Assembly: GCF_030063455.1 (NCBI RefSeq)
Contig: NZ_JASITB010000005.1
Location: 124,001 to 188,000, forward strand
DNA: 64,000 nt
Source: Cryobacterium sp. PH31-O1
GTDB taxonomy: Bacteria; Actinomycetota; Actinomycetes; Actinomycetales; Microbacteriaceae
Reading direction: 5' to 3'
This document shows positions 16,952 to 24,823 of the stretch, one piece after another. Both the position numbers and the translations under genes were made by a program. Positions within the stretch are counted from its first letter, which is position 1; the number at the start of each line of letters is the position of its first letter. The notes under the pieces were generated by a model, which was not told the origin of the DNA, searched no databases, and saw nothing but the letters and a program-made list of their open reading frames with translations.

Positions 16952-18364
16952 GTGCACAGAACCATTTCGCCCGCGGTCTTTCGCGGCCACATTTTTCATA
17001 TTTCCGGCGCACCAACGGTCGCCGAGGCCCGCGAACACCTCGTGTCGGTACCCGACGGCGCCCTCGTAACCGGTGTCGACGGCACGATCGCCTGGGTCGG
17101 CCCCTTCGCCGAGCTGCCGGCGGCCTTCGCCGGGCTGCCGGTGACCCGAACCGGGTTCATCATTCCGGGCTTCGTCGACACCCACATTCATTTTCCACAG
17201 ACCTACACAACGGATGCCTATGGCGGCGGCCAGCTGCTCGAATGGCTCGACGAGTGCGTGTTTCCGGCGGAGTCCCGGCTGGAAAACCCGGAATTCGCCC
17301 GCCGGGTGGCGCGCGATTTCACGCGGCGGCGGGTATCCGTTGGAACGACCAGCGCCCTCGTGTTCGGGTCGGCCTTCGCTCCCGCGCAGGACGCCCTGTT
17401 CGAAGAATCCCGAGCGGCCGGCCTGCGGCTGGTGAGCGGGCGCGGCATCCAGACTGTCGGCACCGACTCCGCCCGGGCCCTAATCACGAGCGAGCAGGCC
17501 GCTCTTGAACTCACGGCGGCTGAGATCGACCGGTGGCACGCCACCGACACCGGCGACGCCCGTACCGCACTGCTGCAGGTCGCGATCGTGCCGCGATTCA
17601 GCCTCTCGGTGACGCCGACGACCCTGGCCGGGCTCGGCGAGCTTTACGACTCGGTGCGCGGCCGCGGCGTGTACTTTCACAGCCACCTGAATGAGAACGA
17701 CCGGCCGGGCACCGGGGAGATCGACGCCGTGCGCTCGGTGTACGGCACCGAAAAATACCTCGACACCTACGACGGATGCTTCCTGCCGGGCTCGGCCCGC
17801 GGTGGCTCGTCGCTGCTCGGGCCGCGCAGTATCCTCGCCCACGCCGTGCACTGCCAGAACAGCGAGCTCGCCCGCCTCGCTGAGACCGGCACCTCGATCG
17901 CGCATTGCCCCACCTCGCAGGCGTTCCTCGGCTCCGGCACCATGCCGTGGCGCCGCACGACCGCGTTCGGCGTGAACGTCGCCATCGGAACGGATGTCGG
18001 CGGCGGCGACGAATGGCTGGTCGCGCGGGTGCTCAACGATTGCTACAAGGCCCACCTGTCGGAGCCGGGCGATGCCGGCGTGGCCCTCGACCCGGCCGCT
18101 CTGCTGTTCACCGGAACGCTCGCGGGGGCGCGTGCCCTCGACATGGAGGAACGGTTTGGCAACTTCGACCTCGGCAAGGACGCGGATCTCCTGCTCATAG
18201 ACCCGGAACGCTGGGAACCGCTCGCCCTCGTGCTAAATAACGCCGTGCGCGCCGACGACGCCGCGTTGGCCGCCGAACAGACCCTGTTCGCGCTGCTGCT
18301 GGCCCTGCGCGAGCCCGCTATCACCGGCGTCTACGTGCGCGGCCGCCGGGTGAGCGTCGAGTAG
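16952..18364 (+). CDS. guaD: Guanine deaminase
   Basis: The 470-residue amidohydrolase has the metal motif PGFVDTHIHFPQTY (about 67-80) and WLDECVFPAE, typical of guanine deaminase. It continues with FHSHLNENDRP (third histidine), LAHAVHCQNSEL and VAIGTDVGGGDEW (aspartate ligand). It hydrolyses guanine to xanthine and ammonia, feeding the hydroxylase encoded just upstream. The GTG at 16952 is used because the family N-terminus begins close to it. The 168-bp gap upstream has no clear terminator. Confidence 0.9.
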   Translation: MHRTISPAVFRGHIFHISGAPTVAEAREHLVSVPDGALVTGVDGTIAWVGPFAELPAAFAGLPVTRTGFIIPGFVDTHIHFPQTYTTDAYGGGQLLEWLDECVFPAESRLENPEFARRVARDFTRRRVSVGTTSALVFGSAFAPAQDALFEESRAAGLRLVSGRGIQTVGTDSARALITSEQAALELTAAEIDRWHATDTGDARTALLQVAIVPRFSLSVTPTTLAGLGELYDSVRGRGVYFHSHLNENDRPGTGEIDAVRSVYGTEKYLDTYDGCFLPGSARGGSSLLGPRSILAHAVHCQNSELARLAETGTSIAHCPTSQAFLGSGTMPWRRTTAFGVNVAIGTDVGGGDEWLVARVLNDCYKAHLSEPGDAGVALDPAALLFTGTLAGARALDMEERFGNFDLGKDADLLLIDPERWEPLALVLNNAVRADDAALAAEQTLFALLLALREPAITGVYVRGRRVSVE

Positions 18365-18439
18365 TCGGTCCGCTGACGCATCCGCTCACCGAACCGTGCG
18401 CACGAAGCGTGCGCGAGGTCACTGCCCGGGAACCCTACG

Positions 18440-19120
18440 ATGGCAGACATGCAGATGCCGCAGCCTGAGATACCTCCCACCGAGAGCGCAGAGCCCGCCG
18501 GCACCGCGCGAATCGCCGGACTCGTGCTCGCCGCTGGTGCGGGCACCCGCTATGGCCTGCCGAAGGCACTCGTGCGCGATAGCGCCGGCCGCTCCTGGCT
18601 GCGGAACGCCGTCGACGTGCTCACCGCGAGCGGATGCTCCCCCGTCATCGTCGTGCTCGGCGCCCGCGGGGCCGAGGCTGCCGCGCTGCTCGAAGCCGGC
18701 GAGAACGGGCCATCGGCATCCGTTCTGGTCGTGCAGGCCGCCGACTGGGCCGACGGGCTCTCCGCATCCCTGCGCGCCGGGCTGCGCTGCGCCCTCGCCC
18801 AGCCCGGGGTCGAAACCATCGCGATCATCCCGGTCGACGTGCCTGACCTGAACGCGGCCACGGTGTCACGCGTGATCGGAGCACGGGTGATCGGCACACG
18901 CATGATCGGCGCGATCACGGCAAGCACCCTGCGGCAGGCCCGATTTGCGGGCAAGCCGGGGCATCCCGTTGTCATCGGCCGGGCGCACTGGGCAGCGCTC
19001 ATCGAGACGGCGGCGGGTGACACCGGTGCCGGTGCGTATCTGCGCGCGCACGAGGTCGAGGCGGTTGAATGCGGCGACCTGAGTAGCGGGCGAGATGTGG
19101 ACACTGCTCCAGCCCGCTGA
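18440..19120 (+). CDS. MocA-like nucleotidyltransferase (molybdenum cofactor cytidylyltransferase)
   Basis: The 226-residue protein opens with the NTP-transferase signature LVLAAGAGTRYGLPKAL (about 29-45). The metal-binding IPVDVPDL follows (about 130-137), then GKPGHPVVIGRAHW (171-184), a hallmark of the MobA-like/MocA group. Such enzymes add CMP to molybdopterin, giving the dinucleotide cofactor used by xanthine dehydrogenase-family enzymes, which fits the two hydroxylase genes upstream. Residues 144-159 are three near-identical pentapeptides (RVIGA, RVIGT, RMIGA) coded by a 15-bp repeat, lengthening the loop between two conserved motifs. Confidence 0.8.
   Translation: MADMQMPQPEIPPTESAEPAGTARIAGLVLAAGAGTRYGLPKALVRDSAGRSWLRNAVDVLTASGCSPVIVVLGARGAEAAALLEAGENGPSASVLVVQAADWADGLSASLRAGLRCALAQPGVETIAIIPVDVPDLNAATVSRVIGARVIGTRMIGAITASTLRQARFAGKPGHPVVIGRAHWAALIETAAGDTGAGAYLRAHEVEAVECGDLSSGRDVDTAPAR
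18869..18913 (+). repeat. Three 15-bp in-frame repeats inside the MocA-like gene
   Basis: Three adjacent 15-bp units of the type CGNRTGATCGGNNCR encode RVIGA-RVIGT-RMIGA. Unlike the other 15-bp repeats in the window, this block is inside the enzyme domain, between the DVPDL metal site and the GKPGHP motif. Confidence 0.85.
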
Positions 19121-19207
19121 CGGCGACCCTGCCGGCGTCGCCGCAGAACCCGCAATTGTTTGCACCGCGCCCTGCTCGCGGAACTGCCCCCTCACCGATC
19201 GCCCGGA

Positions 19208-20521
19208 CTAACCCCCGGCCGGCACCCGGGTCAGAGCAGCGTAGGCCCGCTCAGCCCCAGACTGGGTAGCCAGCGACAGCGCGAGCGCGTCGAGGCGGGC
19301 GCGCGGATTGCCGGCCAGGCGTAGCATCCGCTCGCAAGCGTCACGCAGGTCGGCAACCGTGGCGGTATTGGGCGGCAGCGAGGTGCCGAAACCAACCGCG
19401 TCGAGGGCGGCGGCGCCGGCGAACTGGTCGGTCGAGAACGGCAGCACGACGAGGGGAACCCCGGCCGTCATGGCCTCGGTCACCGAATTGTTGCCGCCGT
19501 GGGTCACGGCGAGTGCGGCTGCCTGCAGCAGTCGCACCTGCGGCAGGAACGCACGTACGAGCCAGGAGGCGGGAATGGGTCCAAGCTCTGCGGGGTCGGT
19601 CGCGCCGACGGCGATGGCGACCCGCACCGGCAGGGCGGCCAGTGCCGCGCAGACGCGCGCGAGCACGTCACCGCGCACCGAGAGAAAACTCCCGAAACTG
19701 ACGTAGACAACGGGCAGCGAATCGGCCGCAAGCCAGGCTTCGACCTCGGAGTCGACGGTCTCGGACCGCACGGCAGAGCCCAGGAACACGTGCGGCGGCA
19801 GCTGGCTCGTGCGCGCCGGCGCGTGTAATTCGCTCGGATAATTGAGCATCAGCACGTCGCCCGATTCTTGGAAGGCGTCAACGCTCAACCGCGCTGCCGG
19901 ATCCAGCTCGCGCAGGGCGTCGTTCCACTGGGCGGTGAAGGTGTCACGCACAGCCTCGCATTGCAGCTCCAGCAGGGCCAGCTCCGAAGCCTCGGGCGAG
20001 AACACCTCGGGCCAGGTCGGCGGGTATCCGTAGACCTCGGTACCCACGGGCAGGGCCGACGGATGCCCGAGCACGACGTCAGCGTGCGCGACCCCGGCGC
20101 TGAGCAACCCCAGCCGGGCGCTAAAGGCCAGATGGTCGACGATCACCTGGTCTGGCTGCACCCGGGCGACGATGCGCTGCACTTCGCGGGCGATCTCGAC
20201 CGGGTTGTAGAGCAGGTCGCTGCTGCGCGCCTCGGCCTGAAAACGCAGGGTGTCGACCATGCCGCGGCGGGTGGCGTCGAAGAAGCCGCGCAGGGCGTCG
20301 TCTTCGCCGACGGGCTGCGCTTCGACCCGGATCGTGCCGGGGTTCGAACCACGTCCCAATTGCAGGTTCTCCCGTTCAAACCCGAACGACGTCACGATGC
20401 CCGCCGTGGCCGGTCCGCTCGCAACCACGACGCGTTCACCGGCCAGCGCCCAGGCTGTGCCGAGGGTGGCAAGTGGGTACAAGTGTGAGGCGTAGTCCGG
20501 GCTGATGATCAGCAGGGTCAC
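19208..20521 (-). CDS. UGT-type (GT1/GT28-like) glycosyltransferase
   Basis: The 437-residue protein is a GT-B glycosyltransferase of the macrolide/UGT type. The N-terminal half binds the acceptor (MTLLIISPDYASHLYPL and VVVASGPATAGIV). The C-terminal half has YVSFGSFLSVRGDV and the nucleotide-sugar site AALAVTHGGNNSVTEAMTAG followed by PLVVLPFSTDQF. Its start overlaps the end of the HEAT-GT4 gene by 4 bp, so both are made together. The acceptor is unknown; a glycolipid or secondary metabolite is possible. The gene is convergent with the MocA-like gene. Confidence 0.83.
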   Translation of the reverse strand: MTLLIISPDYASHLYPLATLGTAWALAGERVVVASGPATAGIVTSFGFERENLQLGRGSNPGTIRVEAQPVGEDDALRGFFDATRRGMVDTLRFQAEARSSDLLYNPVEIAREVQRIVARVQPDQVIVDHLAFSARLGLLSAGVAHADVVLGHPSALPVGTEVYGYPPTWPEVFSPEASELALLELQCEAVRDTFTAQWNDALRELDPAARLSVDAFQESGDVLMLNYPSELHAPARTSQLPPHVFLGSAVRSETVDSEVEAWLAADSLPVVYVSFGSFLSVRGDVLARVCAALAALPVRVAIAVGATDPAELGPIPASWLVRAFLPQVRLLQAAALAVTHGGNNSVTEAMTAGVPLVVLPFSTDQFAGAAALDAVGFGTSLPPNTATVADLRDACERMLRLAGNPRARLDALALSLATQSGAERAYAALTRVPAGG

Positions 20522-22782
20522 GAGACGCTCAGTTCCCAGGCGGCCGGCTCGAACGCCACGGCAACGTCACGGTAGACGCCGGCAAGGGTGGTGGCCATCG
20601 CCTCGATCGTGAAGTTCTCCACGACCATGCTTCGGGCCCGCGCAGCGTTGGCACCGCCGTGAACTCCGCCCGCCACCGTGAGTGCGTCGGTGATGGAACG
20701 AACCAGGGCGTCACCGTCACCGGTGTTGACCAGAAAGCCGGTAACGCCGTGCTCGACGTAGGTGGCCGGTCCGCCGCCGTCGGGGGCGACGACCATGAGC
20801 CCGGTCGCCATCGCCTCGAGCAGGGCGATGCCGAACTCCTCTTTCATGCTCGCACAGACATAGACCCCGAACGGTGCCGCGAGGCCGGGTCGGCCGTAGC
20901 GGGCCGCGGCGAGCCAGCGGGTGACGGTGTCGTTGGCGCGGTGTCCGGCCAGCAGCAGGCCGCGGGCGGCAGCCTCGCCGAGGTCGCCGCTCGCCATCGA
21001 CCGAGCCATACCCTGCAATTCTTTATCCTCGTCGAACGACGGATGCTCCAGGTCACCACCCACAATCAGCAGATTACAGCGGGCCTGCAGGAACGAGTCG
21101 GTGTTCCACGCCTCGACCAGAGCGGCCATGCCCTTGACCCGGTGCAGTCGTCCGACGCTGATCAGCAGCGGCAGGCCGCGTCGCTCGGCCGGGAGAGTAC
21201 GAAGCAGACCGTCAAGCTGGTCGAAGGCCACAGCGGCAGGTTCGGCTGCGGACCGGGTGTGGGCGGCGCGGGAGACCAGCAGGCCTCCGCCGGTCAAGCC
21301 GAGCGAGCCGAGGGCATCCGTTCGGGAGCGGTCGATCACCGTGAGGTCGATACCCTCGGGAATGACGGAGTGCCGTTCCGGGTGCGCGTCAATATCAATG
21401 CCGGTCAGCCGTTCGATGTCCTGCTGAAGGCGCGGGCGCGGAAACAGCACGGTGTGCGCGGCATCAGCGGCAAGCCGCTGCACCAGGCGGGCGCGAAACC
21501 AGAAGTGTTCGTTTGCATCGACGGTGCCAAAATTGGCGCGGGTGAGCACGCCGTTCGACTCGAGCGAGTCGATCACGCCGTGCGGGTCGGGTGCCACGGT
21601 GAACACCACGGGAATGTCGAGGTCACGGGCGACGGTGGCTGCGGCGAGGCTGCCGACGTCGGCCATGCGCAGGTGAATGGCATCGACCGCACCGGCCGAC
21701 CGGAGGATACGCCGGATGCCGCGTTCAGCCGCGACTCTAAGCGACCAGGCGTCAATCGATGGCACCGGGCCGCCAGCGAACGGCACCGCCGCGAAGGAGT
21801 GCCCCGGCAGGAACGATCCGACGTCGGCGAGACCGTTGAGGGCCGATTCTGGGGTTCCCCGCGAGATGGTGACCACGCGGCTCGCCCCGGCCGGTGCGGC
21901 CACGAGGGCGTCACCGAGTCGAACGAGCAGGGTTGCGATGCCGCCGTTATCCCCGGCACCCACCTGAGACAGCTCGCCATCGATATCGGCGTGCAGGAAC
22001 AACTGGGCGATCGTGACGCCCTGGTTCCACGACTCTCGGGGGGCTGTCGTCGCGGTCAGGTCGAACAGGGCCAGGCGGGCGACAGCAGCGAGCACGCTCG
22101 TCTCGTCGCCGGATCCGACGCCGTTCTCGTCGTGCGCGGCGGCGGCATCCGCTTGCGAGAGGCGGCTCAGCAGCGAAACGACGGCGGCGCTCGCGGCACG
22201 GTCGCCGAGGGCGGCAATCGCGGCGACACGCGCCTGCGCGTTCTCGGCGGTGTCGACGGCCACGCGGCGCAGCAGGCGTTCAGGTACGCGCCCGGGAACG
22301 AGGCCGATGGTCTCGACCAGACGGGCGCGGGCGAATGCTTCACTGACGCCCAGCAGGGCGCCCTCGAGGAACAGTCCGACCTGGTCGGCGGCCGAGGAAC
22401 CCCACTGTTCCAGGGTGCGCTGGGCGAGCATGCCGGTGAAACCGCCCTCACGCACGAGTGTGACTAGACCCGCAATCGCGTCGTAGCGGGGCAGGCGGGT
22501 GCCGAATGCCCAGGCTGCGTGCTCCCGCAGGAAGGCGGAGTCGTGGTGCAGCAGGGCCACAAGAACCTCGTCGGCGGAATCGTCGAAGACCTGGGCGAGG
22601 GCGTGCACCGCCGCGATGGCGGTGAGTTGGTCACTCGGGTCGGTTGCCGCCTGAGCCAGGAGTCGCACGGCCCGAACTCCTCCATCGCGAGCAGCCGCGA
22701 CCGTGAGGTCGTCGGCCCGCCGGATACCGTCGAGGATGCTGGCGGCCCCGCGCTGATCGTCAAGGGCGGTGTGGGTGGCCAC
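20518..22782 (-). CDS. HEAT-repeat / GT4 glycosyltransferase fusion
   Basis: The 754-residue protein has two halves. Residues about 15-240 are Ala/Leu-rich helical repeats (AIAAVHALAQVFDDSADEVL, RVAAIAALGDRAASAAVVS) that read as HEAT or PBS-like repeats. Residues about 260-750 are a GT4 transferase: GDNGGIATLLVRLGDAL, then GRLHRVKGMAALVEAW, and CASMKEEFGIALLEAMATG carrying the E-x7-E donor site, followed by PDGGGPATYVEHGVTGFL. The GTG at 22782 is preferred because GGAGGAG lies 6-7 nt upstream. It heads an operon with the UGT-type enzyme. HEAT repeats usually bind proteins, so this half may dock a partner. Confidence 0.8.
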   Translation of the reverse strand: MATHTALDDQRGAASILDGIRRADDLTVAAARDGGVRAVRLLAQAATDPSDQLTAIAAVHALAQVFDDSADEVLVALLHHDSAFLREHAAWAFGTRLPRYDAIAGLVTLVREGGFTGMLAQRTLEQWGSSAADQVGLFLEGALLGVSEAFARARLVETIGLVPGRVPERLLRRVAVDTAENAQARVAAIAALGDRAASAAVVSLLSRLSQADAAAAHDENGVGSGDETSVLAAVARLALFDLTATTAPRESWNQGVTIAQLFLHADIDGELSQVGAGDNGGIATLLVRLGDALVAAPAGASRVVTISRGTPESALNGLADVGSFLPGHSFAAVPFAGGPVPSIDAWSLRVAAERGIRRILRSAGAVDAIHLRMADVGSLAAATVARDLDIPVVFTVAPDPHGVIDSLESNGVLTRANFGTVDANEHFWFRARLVQRLAADAAHTVLFPRPRLQQDIERLTGIDIDAHPERHSVIPEGIDLTVIDRSRTDALGSLGLTGGGLLVSRAAHTRSAAEPAAVAFDQLDGLLRTLPAERRGLPLLISVGRLHRVKGMAALVEAWNTDSFLQARCNLLIVGGDLEHPSFDEDKELQGMARSMASGDLGEAAARGLLLAGHRANDTVTRWLAAARYGRPGLAAPFGVYVCASMKEEFGIALLEAMATGLMVVAPDGGGPATYVEHGVTGFLVNTGDGDALVRSITDALTVAGGVHGGANAARARSMVVENFTIEAMATTLAGVYRDVAVAFEPAAWELSVS

Positions 22783-22918
22783 GGGCGTCTCCTCCCCGCG
22801 AGAGATTCCGCGGATCGAACGCAACGATCGGGCTCGTCGCGAGTGAACAAGGTTAAATTTCGGCCATTCTCCGCCGAGAAATTCAGGAATCCGAGCGCTG
22901 GATGTGCCCGGAATGAAT

Positions 22919-23007
22919 TTAGCTAGCTGGGTTAGCTAATTCCCCATTCGCCATCATGACATGATTCACAGCCCTGAAGCTGGGAGACTTCCGATTTCGG
23001 TCGGAAG
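22919..23007. promoter_or_regulatory. Two inverted repeats upstream of the glycosyltransferase operon
   Basis: The 339-bp stretch 22783-23121 carries no gene. It holds TTAGCTA-N7-TAGCTAA (22919-22939) in a locally AT-rich patch and CTTCCGA-N6-TCGGAAG (22988-23007), both perfect. They lie about 135 and 205 bp upstream of the GT4 start and after the transporter terminator. Either could be an operator for the two-gene glycosyltransferase operon. No close match to a known operator was recognised. Confidence 0.4.
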
Positions 23008-23046
23008 CGTCGCAATCGCGCTACGAGTATTGCTGCCGAGAAAATC

Positions 23047-23091
23047 CGGGAAAAGAATAGAGCCACGCCCCAGTGACTGCAGCGTGACTCT
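23047..23091 (-). terminator. Intrinsic terminator of the OFA transporter unit
   Basis: On the minus strand AGAGTCACGC and GCGTGGCTCT form a 10-bp stem with one G-U pair around a 13-nt loop (23059-23091). It is followed by ATTCTTTTCCCGG. It lies 30 bp behind the stop of the 33-residue transporter partner gene. Confidence 0.8.
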
Positions 23092-23121
23092 AGACCCTTG
23101 ATTTGATTTGACTAACCAGAT

Positions 23122-23223
23122 CTAGCCAAACAGTGCCGTTACCCTGGTCAGTGTTTGAAAGATGCCGAAGGCGAGTGGAATACCAACCAGCGCCCAACCA
23201 ACGACGAGTTGTGCCTTCTTCAT
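23122..23223 (-). CDS. Small partner protein of the OFA-type MFS transporter
   Basis: A 33-residue open frame starts with ATG overlapping the transporter stop codon (ATGA, 23220-23223) and ends just before a good terminator. The peptide MKKAQLVVGWALVGIPLAFG, followed by IFQTLTRVTALFG, is a single transmembrane helix with a positively charged N-terminus. It strongly resembles the tiny MFS transporter small-subunit proteins that accompany oxalate/formate-type antiporters in actinobacteria. It probably sits in the membrane beside the transporter; what it does there is not known. Confidence 0.78.
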   Translation of the reverse strand: MKKAQLVVGWALVGIPLAFGIFQTLTRVTALFG

Positions 23224-24614
23224 GAATGCGCCTTCCCTGCGGCTGCCCCAATGAGCGGCCTGTCTGGTTCGTGAAATTCGGCGCGCACCGGTCGCACGAA
23301 CAGGTTCGCCACAAAACCGACCACGAGCAGGCCGACCATGGTGAGCAGGGCCGGCTGATATGCCGCGGCGGTCAGCTCTCCCGGTGCCCCCTGTGCGTCC
23401 AGGAACGAGTTCACGATGAGCGGCCCGGCTATTCCGGCTGCCGACCAGGCCGTCAGCAGCCGACCGTGGATGGCGCCCACTTGAAAGGTGCCGAACAGAT
23501 CGCGCAGGTACGCCGGGATAGTGGCGAATCCGCCGCCGTAAAACGAGATGATGACGAAAGCCAAAATCACGTAGAGGGCGGTCGTGCTGGAACCGAAGAG
23601 GGCCAGCAGCAGGTACAGCACGGTGCCGACGCCGAGGTAGACCATGTAAATGTTCTTGCGCCCGGTCTTGTCCGAGGTGGCTGACCAGATGAAGCGTCCA
23701 CCCATGTTGGCGAGCGACAACAGGCCTACAAAGCCGCCGGCAACGGCTGCCGAGACGAGCGAATTGCCATCGTTCTGACGAAAGAAGTCCTGGATCATGG
23801 GTGCGGCTTGCTCGAGAATGCCGATACCGGCCGTGACGTTGCAGAACAACACAACCCAGAGCAGCCAGAACTGACGCGTTCGAATGGCATTCCGGGCTGA
23901 GACGTGGTTGCTGGTAACGAGGGCTTTGGCACGTACCTTGGTCGGATCGAATCCGGCGGGTACCCAATCGGCGGACGGAACCTTGATTGTGAAGGCCCCG
24001 AACATCATATAGGCGAAGTAGATTACGGCGAGGGTCAGAAACAGCTTGCCGACGGCATCGCCGCTGGCCACCCAGTTCGCTGCACCCGAGTTCGGGTCGT
24101 AAAAGCTGAGCAGCATCGTCGACACCGGGCTCGCGATGAGTGCGCCGCCACCGAAGCCCATGATGGCCATGCCGGTCGCCAGCCCCGGGCGGTCCGGGAA
24201 CCATTTGATCAGGGTCGAGACCGGTGAGATATAGCCGATACCCAGCCCGATACCGCCGATAAAGCCGTAGCCGAGGTAAACCAGCCAAAGCTGATTCGAG
24301 AAGATTCCGAGCGAACCGATCAGGAATCCGCCCGACCAGAACAGTGCCGCGACGAACATGGCCTTGCGAGGTCCGTTGGTATCGACCCAGGTGCCCATGA
24401 TGGCCGCCGACAGCCCGAGCATCACGATGGCGATCGAAAAGATCACTCCGATCTGAACCAGACTGGCGTCGAAGTGCGCCACAAGCGCCGTCTTGTAGAC
24501 GCTCGTGGCGTAAGCCTGGCCGATGCAGAGGTGCACGGCAAGGGCGGCCGGCGGAATGAGCCAGCGATTGAATCCTGGTGGGGCGATGGTGCGGTCTCGA
24601 TCGAGCCAGCTCAT
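23220..24614 (-). CDS. OFA-family MFS transporter (oxalate/formate antiporter type)
   Basis: The 464-residue protein has about 12 hydrophobic helices. It shows FNRWLIPPAALAVHLCIGQA at the start, MGTWVDTNGPRKAMF at the loop 2-3 MFS motif, and LGYGFIGGIGLGIGYISPVS followed by WFPDRPGLATGMAIMGFGGG, the typical pattern of the OFA family. Members move formate, oxalate or other small carboxylates. An AAGGA ribosome site precedes the start. It is divergent from the formate-dehydrogenase-like gene, so formate or a related acid is the likely substrate, by context. Confidence 0.87.
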   Translation of the reverse strand: MSWLDRDRTIAPPGFNRWLIPPAALAVHLCIGQAYATSVYKTALVAHFDASLVQIGVIFSIAIVMLGLSAAIMGTWVDTNGPRKAMFVAALFWSGGFLIGSLGIFSNQLWLVYLGYGFIGGIGLGIGYISPVSTLIKWFPDRPGLATGMAIMGFGGGALIASPVSTMLLSFYDPNSGAANWVASGDAVGKLFLTLAVIYFAYMMFGAFTIKVPSADWVPAGFDPTKVRAKALVTSNHVSARNAIRTRQFWLLWVVLFCNVTAGIGILEQAAPMIQDFFRQNDGNSLVSAAVAGGFVGLLSLANMGGRFIWSATSDKTGRKNIYMVYLGVGTVLYLLLALFGSSTTALYVILAFVIISFYGGGFATIPAYLRDLFGTFQVGAIHGRLLTAWSAAGIAGPLIVNSFLDAQGAPGELTAAAYQPALLTMVGLLVVGFVANLFVRPVRAEFHEPDRPLIGAAAGKAHS

Positions 24615-24823
24615 TGAGGTGTCCTTGCTGCCGGGATGGCGAATAGCGACGTTGCTGTGCGTTTCGGCGGATTACGGTAACCGTGAGGATACTGCGCAAA
24701 CGGGGTGCTGAAGGTCTGCGAGCTAAAGACTATACGAACGCTTAGAACGAATTCTCTTTCGGATTCCTTACCCATTTCGCCGTTGCGGGGCGTTTCCCCC
24801 GGTTGGCAAGGCAGGATAGTTCT

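Noticed and set aside
20659..22467. Plus-strand open frame of 602 codons opposite the GT4 fusion gene
   Set aside because: No recognisable fold. The minus strand has the E-x7-E site, ribosome site and operon overlap.
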